DNA from: Cuneatibacter sp. NSJ-177
Lineage (GTDB): Bacteria > Bacillota > Clostridia > Lachnospirales > Lachnospiraceae
DNA: 64,000 nt
Assembly (NCBI RefSeq): GCF_022867805.1
Contig: NZ_JALIFO010000006.1
Coordinates: 1,211,450-1,275,449 of the forward strand
Reading direction: 5' to 3'
How positions within the stretch are numbered: position 1 is the first letter of the stretch; each line of letters opens with the position of its first letter. The notes beneath the pieces were generated by a model, which saw only the letters and a program-made list of their open reading frames with translations, searched no databases and was not told the DNA's origin. The position numbers and the translations under genes were made by a program. This document shows positions 31,930 to 39,089 of the stretch, piece after piece.

Positions 31930-33570
31930 ATGAACAATCAAAAGAAAAAAAGCAAAGCCACTAGCTTCCTGATACAGGGGAGTATTCTGGCGGTCGCCGG
32001 GATCCTGGTGCGCATCATCGGGATGGTCTACCGGATCCCGCTGACCAACACCATCGGAGAAAAGGGAATGGGCGTTTACTCGACCGCCTTTTCCATCTAC
32101 AACATCTTGCTGATGATTTCCTCGTACAGCCTGCCTCTGGCGGTTTCCCGCCTGGTGGCTGCAAGGCTCAGCGTCGGCCAGTACCGCAACGCCCGCAGGG
32201 TTTTCCTGGGGGCGATTGGCTTTGCCACAATTTCCGGAATCGCCGGATGCGCCATCACGTTTTTCGGAGCGGATTTTTTTGCCGGAACCCTGATGGGGAT
32301 GCCGGAGGCGGCCTTTGCCATCAAGACTCTGGCCCCGACCATCCTGATCATGGCTTTCCTTGGCGTGTTCCGGGGCTATTTTCAGGGCCATGGCACCATG
32401 ATTCCGACCGCGATTTCCCAGGTGGCCGAACAGGTCATCAACGCGGTAATCAGTGTTCTGGCCGGCTGGCTTTTATTTCGGATGGGAACCGCGAAAGATG
32501 TCGGCGGAAGCGAATTCTTCGGCCCTTCCTATGGCGCGGCCGGCGGCACTATCGGTACCGGAGCGGGCGCGCTGACAGCGCTGCTGTTCTGTATTCTGGT
32601 CTTCCTGCTGTTCCGGCGGGTAGAGCGGATGCAGTGCCGCAGAGACCGGAACAAAGTGCAGGAAACCTACTCCCATGTGGCCAAGGTCCTGGTCTTGACC
32701 ATCGTGCCGGTTTTGGTCAGCACCACGGTCTACCAAATCAGCACCCTGGTGGATCAGGCCATCTATGCGGCCTATCTGGACGCCGACTACACGGCGGTCT
32801 GGGGCGTGTATAGCAGCAAATATAACCTTCTGGTCCATGTGCCTGTAGCCATCGCCTCGTCCCTGGCTTCCTCGATCATCCCGGCGCTCTCCGGTGCCGT
32901 AGCGAAAAAGAACCGGACAGAGGTGGTCTATAAAACCGGGACGGCGATCCGTTTTAACATGGTCATCGCTTTTCCTGCCACCGTTGGACTGACCGTTCTG
33001 GCGACTCCGATCATGAATCTGTTGTTTTCCGGGGATAATCAGGTGGCGGCGCAAATGATGATGGTAGGTTCCACGGCGGTGCTGTTTTATTCCCTCTCCA
33101 CGATCACCAACTCGATCCTCCAGGGGATCGGCAGCATCTGGATCCCGGTGAAGAACGCCTTGATTTCCCTGGCGCTCCACCTGATTTTGCTGGCCGTTTT
33201 GCTCTGGGGCTTCAAACTGGACATATACGGCGTTGTCTACGCCAATATCTTCTTTGCGCTCTGCATGTGCATCCTGAACAACCTGAGTATCAAGCGGATT
33301 CTCCATTACCGTCAGGAGATGTTGAAAACCTTTGCGGCTCCGCTGTTTTCCTCTGTGGTGATGGGTGTCTTTACTTATCTTTCTTACCGGCTGGTCTATC
33401 AGTTGGCCGGACACAACTGGCTGGCGGTCCTGGCCGCCGTGGTGGTCGCCGTCGCCGTCTACGTCGTGCTGCTGCTTTTGACCAAGGGGCTTGACGAAGT
33501 GGATCTGATGAGCATGCCCAAAGGCCGGACGATGATCGCGGTCTTCAAAAAACTGCATTTGCTCCGTTAA
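31930..33570 (+). CDS. MurJ/SpoVB-type polysaccharide or lipid II flippase
   Basis: A 546-residue membrane protein with about 14 helices, of the MOP superfamily (Wzx/MurJ/SpoVB). Typical parts are LIQGSILAVAGILVRIIGMVYRIPLTN, MGVYSTAFSIYNILLMISSYSLPLAVSRLVA and FRGYFQGHGTMIPTAISQVAEQ. SpoVB proteins flip peptidoglycan precursors for the spore cortex; other members move polysaccharide units. It starts 1 nt after the DUF3048 lipoprotein gene, so the two are coupled. Which flippase role applies cannot be decided from sequence alone. Confidence 0.85.
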   Translation: MNNQKKKSKATSFLIQGSILAVAGILVRIIGMVYRIPLTNTIGEKGMGVYSTAFSIYNILLMISSYSLPLAVSRLVAARLSVGQYRNARRVFLGAIGFATISGIAGCAITFFGADFFAGTLMGMPEAAFAIKTLAPTILIMAFLGVFRGYFQGHGTMIPTAISQVAEQVINAVISVLAGWLLFRMGTAKDVGGSEFFGPSYGAAGGTIGTGAGALTALLFCILVFLLFRRVERMQCRRDRNKVQETYSHVAKVLVLTIVPVLVSTTVYQISTLVDQAIYAAYLDADYTAVWGVYSSKYNLLVHVPVAIASSLASSIIPALSGAVAKKNRTEVVYKTGTAIRFNMVIAFPATVGLTVLATPIMNLLFSGDNQVAAQMMMVGSTAVLFYSLSTITNSILQGIGSIWIPVKNALISLALHLILLAVLLWGFKLDIYGVVYANIFFALCMCILNNLSIKRILHYRQEMLKTFAAPLFSSVVMGVFTYLSYRLVYQLAGHNWLAVLAAVVVAVAVYVVLLLLTKGLDEVDLMSMPKGRTMIAVFKKLHLLR

Positions 33571-33591
33571 TGGTTAAAATTTGAAAATATG

Positions 33592-33642
33592 ACAGATACT
33601 ATACGAGGAGGAATTTTGCCGATGAAAAAGTATAGTATCTGT
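33592..33642 (+). promoter_or_regulatory. 13-bp hairpin enclosing the RBS and start codon of the BofC-like gene
   Basis: ACAGATACTATAC (33592-33604) and GTATAGTATCTGT (33630-33642) are perfect inverted repeats. The 25-nt loop contains AGGAGG (33606-33611) and the ATG (33622-33624). A T-rich stretch follows, so the structure could work as a translation block, an attenuator or a protein-binding site. Confidence 0.7.
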
Positions 33643-34029
33643 TTTCTTCTTATTTTAGTGTTTTGTTTTACCTTGATCGCCTTTGAGTATCAGTCTCCCC
33701 AGACGCCGGAGGAGACGGTCCTTTTCCACGACTGGACGGCGCCGGAAACCCATGCCTGGGTGAAAGCCAGCGTACCCAACGAGCCGATGGCGGCCGAGGC
33801 CACAGTGCCTACTACCGAGGAGGAGACTTCCACTTCCGCGCCGATGTTTCGGATTTACCTGACGGACGAGGGGATTCTGGTCTATTACCCGGATGAGCGG
33901 ACGGTCTATAAAAAGATTCCCATTCTGCCGGAGGACTTGTCAGAATCCGACCGGGAAGAGCTGGCGGACGGGATTGCAGTGCCGGACGAGGAGGAATTGT
34001 ATCACTATTTAGAGTCGATAACGAGTTGA
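33622..34029 (+). CDS. membrane-anchored protein with BofC-like C-terminal domain
   Basis: A 135-residue protein with an N-terminal membrane anchor or signal peptide (KKYSICFLLILVFCFTLIAF), a Thr/Glu-rich linker, and a C-terminal 55 residues (FRIYLTDEGILVYYPDERTV through EEELYHYLESITS) that resemble the C-terminal domain of BofC, the forespore intermembrane-space inhibitor of SpoIVB-dependent pro-sigma-K processing. The larger N-terminal BofC domain is missing. The start ATG 33622 has AGGAGG 10 nt upstream; TTG 33616 is an alternative. Its start lies in the loop of a strong hairpin. It could link spore-coat timing to an RNA switch, which is speculative. Confidence 0.65.
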   Translation: MKKYSICFLLILVFCFTLIAFEYQSPQTPEETVLFHDWTAPETHAWVKASVPNEPMAAEATVPTTEEETSTSAPMFRIYLTDEGILVYYPDERTVYKKIPILPEDLSESDREELADGIAVPDEEELYHYLESITS

Positions 34030-34055
34030 CGAATCCGGTTGTAAAATGGTAAAAT
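34026..34055 (+). promoter_or_regulatory. promoter of the FAD-protein operon
   Basis: TTGACG (34026-34031), 18 bp, TAAAAT (34050-34055). The -35 overlaps the stop codon of the BofC-like gene. Confidence 0.6.
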
Positions 34056-34079
34056 AATGAGTTGCAGGAGGTGACGGCC

Positions 34080-35315
34080 ATGAAACGAGTGCTGGTTATC
34101 GGCGGAGGAGCCGCGGGTCTGATGTCCGCCATTTCCGCTTCGGAGGCCGGAGCGTCGGTGACGGTTCTGGAAGCCGGAGAGCAGGCGGGAAAGAAGGTTC
34201 TCGCCACTGGCAACGGAAAATGCAACTTTACAAACCGTAATATGGCGGAAGAGTGTTTCCGGTCAAAGAATCCGGAGAAGGCGAGACAAATTCTTTCCCG
34301 GTTCGGCGCGGAGGAAACCATCGTTTTTTTTCGGGAACTGGGAATCGCGGTCCGGGACCGGAACGGATACCTTTATCCCAGGAGTGAGCAGGCCGCTTCG
34401 GTGCGGGCTGCTTTGATCTCCCGTGCGGAGGAACTTGGCGTCCGCTTTTTGTACAATCAAAAAGTGAAGGAACTTTGTTTGGGAAAAAAGGGGATTCAGG
34501 CAGTCACGGCAAACGGCAGGCATCTCACTGATGCAGCGATCCTTGCCACCGGCGGAAAAGCCGCCCCGAAAACCGGCTCCGACGGAAGCGGGCTGATGAT
34601 GGCGGAAGCCCTCGGCCACCTCGTAATTCCCCCGGTACCTGCGCTGGTGCAGCTTACAGCCTCCGGATTTCCTTTTTCCAAAGTGTCCGGCGTACGGGCG
34701 CAGGCCCGTGTAACAATCAAAACCGGCAGAGAAGTTCTGGCGGGAGATACCGGGGAAGTTCAGCTGACCGATTACGGCCTGTCCGGTATACCGGTCTTTC
34801 AGGTCAGCCGCTTTGCCGCCGAGGCTTTGGCGGACCGGCGGGATGTGGAAGCCGCGCTTGACTTCTTCCCGGAAATGACAAAAGAGGAGTTGGCCCTGGA
34901 ATACAGGCTTCGCAGGGAGCGCCACCCCGGCTGGAACAGCGCGTCCTTTCTGAACGGTCTTCTGCCGGATAAACTGGCGGCGGCTCTGCTGTCCGGGGCC
35001 GGGATCTCAAAAAAGGATACCTGGGAGGAAATCCCGGATAAAAAGCTGCAAAGGCTGGCGGATGAAAGCAAAGAACTGACGGTCAAAATCACCGGGACCA
35101 AAGGCTTTGACGCGGCCCAGGTCACGGCCGGCGGCGTTGCCCTTGACGAAATCGACGAGAAAACCTGCGGGTCACGGATCCTGCCTGGTCTGTATTTTGC
35201 CGGAGAGATTCTGGATGTGGACGGGATCTGCGGCGGTTATAATTTGCAATGGGCCTGGACCACCGGTTATTTGGCCGGAAGGGCGGCAGCAGGGGAAATG
35301 GAAATACATCAATGA
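34080..35315 (+). CDS. HI0933/YhiN-family FAD-dependent oxidoreductase
   Basis: A 411-residue flavoprotein of the HI0933/BaiN family. The FAD-binding Rossmann motif is VLVIGGGAAGLMSAISASEAG, followed by KVLATGNGKCNFTN, which is diagnostic of this family. The middle IYPRSEQAASV-type segment and the closing LYFAGEILDVDGICGGYNLQWAWTTGY complete the FAD site. Some relatives act on steroid or bile-acid intermediates, but most are uncharacterised. The start ATG 34080 has AGGAGG 8 nt upstream. It overlaps the next flavoprotein by 4 nt (ATGA). Confidence 0.9.
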   Translation: MKRVLVIGGGAAGLMSAISASEAGASVTVLEAGEQAGKKVLATGNGKCNFTNRNMAEECFRSKNPEKARQILSRFGAEETIVFFRELGIAVRDRNGYLYPRSEQAASVRAALISRAEELGVRFLYNQKVKELCLGKKGIQAVTANGRHLTDAAILATGGKAAPKTGSDGSGLMMAEALGHLVIPPVPALVQLTASGFPFSKVSGVRAQARVTIKTGREVLAGDTGEVQLTDYGLSGIPVFQVSRFAAEALADRRDVEAALDFFPEMTKEELALEYRLRRERHPGWNSASFLNGLLPDKLAAALLSGAGISKKDTWEEIPDKKLQRLADESKELTVKITGTKGFDAAQVTAGGVALDEIDEKTCGSRILPGLYFAGEILDVDGICGGYNLQWAWTTGYLAGRAAAGEMEIHQ

Positions 35316-36922
35316 TACAGATTGCGAACATAAAAATGCCCCTTAAGCACCGGGAAGAAGATCTTGTGCGGGCGGTCCAAAAAGAAGGCGTTCCCTGCCG
35401 GAGAGAAGATCTTTTCATCCGGAAGCTCTCCCTGGACGCCAGGCGAAAAGAAGACCTTCACTATGTCTACACCGTGGATGCGGTTCTCCCAGGCGAGGGG
35501 AAAATCTTAAAAAAGTGCCGTAGTAAAAAAGTAAGCGAAGGAATGCCCCGGTTTTATCAGGCTCCGGAACCGGGATCTTTGCCCCTGCGGCACCGCCCCG
35601 TTGTGATCGGAGCCGGTCCGGCCGGGCTTTTTGCAGCCTTGCTTCTCGCGGAGAACGGTTACCGCCCGATTCTGATCGAACGCGGAGCGCCGGTGGAGGA
35701 GAGGACGAAAGACGTGGAAGGGTTCTGGCGGGGAGACGCCTTAAAGCCCGAATCCAACGTCCAGTTCGGGGAGGGCGGAGCCGGAACCTTCTCGGACGGA
35801 AAACTGAATACCCAGGTCAAGGATGCCGGCGGAAGAATCTTTCATGTACTTTCCACTTTCGTGGAGGCGGGAGCGGATCCTTCCATCCTGTACTGGAACA
35901 AGCCCCACATCGGAACCGACGTGCTGAGAGATGTGGTCCGCAATTTAAGAAATCACATCCTGGAGGCCGGAGGAGAAATCTGGTTCCACACAAAAGTGAC
36001 GGACTTCCTGATTGAGGAGGGGGAGCTGAGGGAACTTTCGCTGATACGAGAAAACGATGATACAGAAAGGACGGAGTGGAACATCCCCGTCCAAAATGTG
36101 ATCCTTGCCATCGGCCACTCGGCGAGAGATACGTTCTCTGTTTTACAGGAGCGTTCGATCCCCATGCGGGCCAAGGATTTTGCCGTGGGGCTTCGGATCG
36201 AGCACCCGCAGGATCTGATCCAGATGGCCCAGTACGGGACCTTGGACCGGGAGGGGCTTCCGGCCGCTGATTACAAGCTGACCGCCCAGACGGCGGCGGG
36301 CCGCGGCGTGTATTCCTTCTGCATGTGCCCCGGCGGCCAGGTGGTAAACGCTTCCTCGGAATGCGGACGCTTGGCGGTCAATGGCATGAGCCGGGCGGCG
36401 CGGGACGGAAGAAACGCCAATTCCGCTCTGATCGTCACGGTGACGAAGAGCGACTATCCGGGCGAGGATGCCCTGGCGGGCGTCCGGTTTCAGCGGCAGC
36501 TGGAAGAAGCCGCCTTTCAAGCAGGCGGCGGCAGGATTCCTCTTCAGCTTTTCTCCGATTTCCGTCAGGGGCGGATCGGGGATTCCCTGGGGGACGTCCG
36601 GCCGGACCTTTGCGGCGGCTGGGCTTTTGCCAACCTTCGCCAGGTCTTGCCGGAAGAATTGTCGCAAAGTTTCCTTCAGGCCATGGAGGCCTTCGGGCGC
36701 AAAATAAAAGGCTTTGACCGGCCCGACGCGGTTCTTTCCGGCGTGGAAAGCCGGACATCATCGCCGGTTCGGATTGAGCGGAACGAGCAGCTGGAAAGCG
36801 CCGTCAAGGGCCTGTTTCCCTGCGGGGAAGGGGCCGGATACGCCGGAGGGATCACTTCGGCGGCGGCCGACGGCATAAAGATTGCAGAAGAAATCATCAG
36901 GAGGTACCGTCCATGGACATGA
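35312..36922 (+). CDS. FAD-dependent oxidoreductase of unknown specificity
   Basis: A 536-residue flavoprotein. The first 90 residues form a small alpha/beta domain (KHREEDLVRAVQKEGVPCR, KSLDARRKEDL-like segment). Then comes the dinucleotide-binding PVVIGAGPAGLFAALLLAENGY and, further on, VQFGEGGAGTFSDGKLNT, GLRIEHPQ and the C-terminal FPCGEGAGYAGGITSAAADG, a pattern conserved in a Firmicutes family annotated only as NAD(P)/FAD-dependent. The start is fixed by the ATGA overlap with the preceding flavoprotein, implying coupled translation. It overlaps the next small gene by 10 nt. Substrate unknown. Confidence 0.85.
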   Translation: MIQIANIKMPLKHREEDLVRAVQKEGVPCRREDLFIRKLSLDARRKEDLHYVYTVDAVLPGEGKILKKCRSKKVSEGMPRFYQAPEPGSLPLRHRPVVIGAGPAGLFAALLLAENGYRPILIERGAPVEERTKDVEGFWRGDALKPESNVQFGEGGAGTFSDGKLNTQVKDAGGRIFHVLSTFVEAGADPSILYWNKPHIGTDVLRDVVRNLRNHILEAGGEIWFHTKVTDFLIEEGELRELSLIRENDDTERTEWNIPVQNVILAIGHSARDTFSVLQERSIPMRAKDFAVGLRIEHPQDLIQMAQYGTLDREGLPAADYKLTAQTAAGRGVYSFCMCPGGQVVNASSECGRLAVNGMSRAARDGRNANSALIVTVTKSDYPGEDALAGVRFQRQLEEAAFQAGGGRIPLQLFSDFRQGRIGDSLGDVRPDLCGGWAFANLRQVLPEELSQSFLQAMEAFGRKIKGFDRPDAVLSGVESRTSSPVRIERNEQLESAVKGLFPCGEGAGYAGGITSAAADGIKIAEEIIRRYRPWT

Positions 36923-37128
36923 AAGATATTGAGAGAATCAATGAATTGTATCGGAAAAAGAAGGCGGGAACGCTGACCCCAGAGGAACAGAAAGAGCAGG
37001 AGCGCCTGCGGGCGGAGTACATTCATGCGGTCCGGGAAAACCTGCGGGGAACCCTGAATCACACGAAGGTTCAGTATCCGGACGGAAGCGTTGTAGATCT
37101 GGGAAAAAAATACGGCCACAAAGAATAG
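36913..37128 (+). CDS. DUF896 (YnzC-like) protein
   Basis: A 71-residue protein of the DUF896 family: IERINELYRKKKAGTLTPEE, then EQERLRAEYIHAVRENLRGTL and a C-terminal DGSVVDLGKKYG. The family forms a two-helix hairpin and is small, basic and cytosolic; the Bacillus relative YnzC belongs to the SOS-regulated yneA operon, but no LexA box is visible here. RBS AGGAGGT precedes ATG 36913. It overlaps the end of the flavoprotein gene by 10 nt, and 8 nt separate it from the next gene. Confidence 0.88.
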   Translation: MDMKDIERINELYRKKKAGTLTPEEQKEQERLRAEYIHAVRENLRGTLNHTKVQYPDGSVVDLGKKYGHKE

Positions 37129-37136
37129 GATGCCTT

Positions 37137-39089
37137 ATGAAGACAAAACAAGAACTGAGAAGGGAATGCAGAGCGCGCCGGATGGCTCTCGGAGAAGCGG
37201 AGCGGGGGAGTGCTTCCCACCGCATGGCAGGCTTTATCCTGTCCAGCCCCGAATACAAAAACACCCGGACGCTTTTTGCCTACATAGACGCAAAAAATGA
37301 AATCTCCACCGAGGAGCTGCTTGCGGACGCCTGGAAGCAGGGCAAAACCGTGGCAGTCCCTCGCGTAAACGGGAATTCCATGGAATTTTACGTGATCCGC
37401 TCGCGGGAAGATTTGGAGCCGGGCGGTTTCGGAATCCTGGAGCCAAAGGCAGACTGCCCCCAGGCGGACGACGAGACCGGTCTGCTCTTAGCTCCCGGCG
37501 TCGCCTTTGACTATGGCGGGCGCAGAGTCGGCTACGGCGGAGGTTACTACGACCGGTATCTCGCCGCCCATCCGGATCATCCGGTATGGGGGATCGCCTA
37601 CGAATGCCAGCTTTTTGAAGAAGTTCCGGCCGAGGAGACCGACCGTTCCATGGATCAGATTGTGACGGAAAAGGGCTTCCGGAAAAAAACCGAAGAAACC
37701 CTGCGCCAGCAATACTATATGGATCAGGTGAAAAGCCTGCTTTTGGAACAGGCGCAGGAGCTGGGCCGGCCTTTAACCGCCTGTATCTGCACCTTCGGCT
37801 GCCAGATGAACGCCAGGGATTCCGAGAAGCTGATGGGTATCCTGCGGGAGATCGGATTTCTGGAGAGTGGGAGCGAGGAAGCCGACTTTGTCCTCTACAA
37901 TACCTGTACGGTCCGGGAAAACGCAAATCTGCGGGTTTACGGGCGTCTCGGCCACTTAAATAGTCTGAAAAAGAAAAATCCAAAAAAAATCATTGCTCTT
38001 TGCGGCTGCATGATGCAGGAAAAAGAAGTGGTGGAGAAGATCCGAACCAGCTACCGGTTCGTGGATCTGGTGTTCGGCACCCACAATATTTTCCGCCTGG
38101 CAGAACTTTTGTACCGCCGTCTGACCGAAGGAAAACCGGTCTATGAAATATGGGAAGGCACGGACCGGATCGTCGAGGATCTGCCGGTGGAACGGAAATA
38201 CCCGTTTAAATCCGGCGTCAATATTATGTTCGGCTGCAACAATTTTTGCAGCTACTGCATCGTCCCCTATGTCAGAGGACGGGAGAGAAGCCGAGAGCCG
38301 GAGGATATTTTAAGAGAAATCCGCAGTCTAGTTGCAGACGGCGTCATCGAAGTTATGCTGCTGGGACAGAACGTCAACTCCTATGGAAAAAACCTGGCGC
38401 ATCCCGTCACCTTTGCGGAGCTTTTGGAACAGGTGGAGCAGATTGAGGGCTTACAGCGGATCCGCTTTATGACTTCTCACCCGAAGGATCTCTCCGACGA
38501 GCTGATTGCCGTCATGGCAAAGTCCAAAAAAATCTGCCGTCATCTTCATCTACCGCTCCAGTCGGGCAGCACCAGGATTTTGCAGAAGATGAACCGGAAA
38601 TATACCAAGGAGCAGTATCTGGCCCTGGCCGCTAAAATCAAGAAAGCCATCCCCGATATCTCCCTGACCACCGACATCATCGTTGGTTTCCCCGGCGAGA
38701 CGGAGGAGGATTTTGAGGAAACCATGGACGTGGTGAGACAAGTCCGCTACGACAGTGCCTTCACCTTCATTTACTCCAAACGGACCGGCACGCCGGCCGC
38801 CGCCATGGAAGACCAGGTTTCTTCGGACGTCGTGCAGCCCCGGTTCGACCGCTTGCTTGCGGAAGTGCAAAAAATTGCAGGCGAACTTTGCGGAAGAGAC
38901 GCAGGGACCGTACAGCGCGCGCTGGTGGAAGGAATCGATACCCATGACGCCTCCCTGGTGACCGGACGCCTCAGCAATAATCTGATGGTTCATTTCCCAG
39001 GCGACGCCTCTTTGATCGGAAAACTGGTACCCGTGCGGCTGACTGAGGCCAAGGGTTTTTACTATATGGGAAGGATGGAAGAAGAATAA
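37137..39089 (+). CDS. miaB: fusion of 5-formyltetrahydrofolate cyclo-ligase and MiaB tRNA methylthiotransferase
   Basis: A single 650-codon ORF with two enzymes. Residues 1-182 are a 5-formyl-THF cyclo-ligase: KQELRRECRARRMAL at the start, an FAYIDAKNEISTEELL segment and the ATP-site YGGGYYDRYLA. Residues 183-650 are a complete MiaB: UPF0004 cysteines C222, C257 and C291, the radical-SAM motif CNNFCSYC (C367, C371, C374), and a C-terminal TRAM domain. MiaB adds a methylthio group to i6A37 of tRNA. The junction (about QIVTEKGFRKKTEETLRQQY) has no stop and no RBS. mutS follows with no gap. Internal initiation near Met195 cannot be excluded. Confidence 0.88.
   Translation: MKTKQELRRECRARRMALGEAERGSASHRMAGFILSSPEYKNTRTLFAYIDAKNEISTEELLADAWKQGKTVAVPRVNGNSMEFYVIRSREDLEPGGFGILEPKADCPQADDETGLLLAPGVAFDYGGRRVGYGGGYYDRYLAAHPDHPVWGIAYECQLFEEVPAEETDRSMDQIVTEKGFRKKTEETLRQQYYMDQVKSLLLEQAQELGRPLTACICTFGCQMNARDSEKLMGILREIGFLESGSEEADFVLYNTCTVRENANLRVYGRLGHLNSLKKKNPKKIIALCGCMMQEKEVVEKIRTSYRFVDLVFGTHNIFRLAELLYRRLTEGKPVYEIWEGTDRIVEDLPVERKYPFKSGVNIMFGCNNFCSYCIVPYVRGRERSREPEDILREIRSLVADGVIEVMLLGQNVNSYGKNLAHPVTFAELLEQVEQIEGLQRIRFMTSHPKDLSDELIAVMAKSKKICRHLHLPLQSGSTRILQKMNRKYTKEQYLALAAKIKKAIPDISLTTDIIVGFPGETEEDFEETMDVVRQVRYDSAFTFIYSKRTGTPAAAMEDQVSSDVVQPRFDRLLAEVQKIAGELCGRDAGTVQRALVEGIDTHDASLVTGRLSNNLMVHFPGDASLIGKLVPVRLTEAKGFYYMGRMEEE

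Noticed and set aside
32473..33558. 361-aa minus-strand ORF opposite the flippase gene
   Set aside because: Antisense shadow; its His/Gln/Asp-rich sequence is typical of the reverse of hydrophobic codons.
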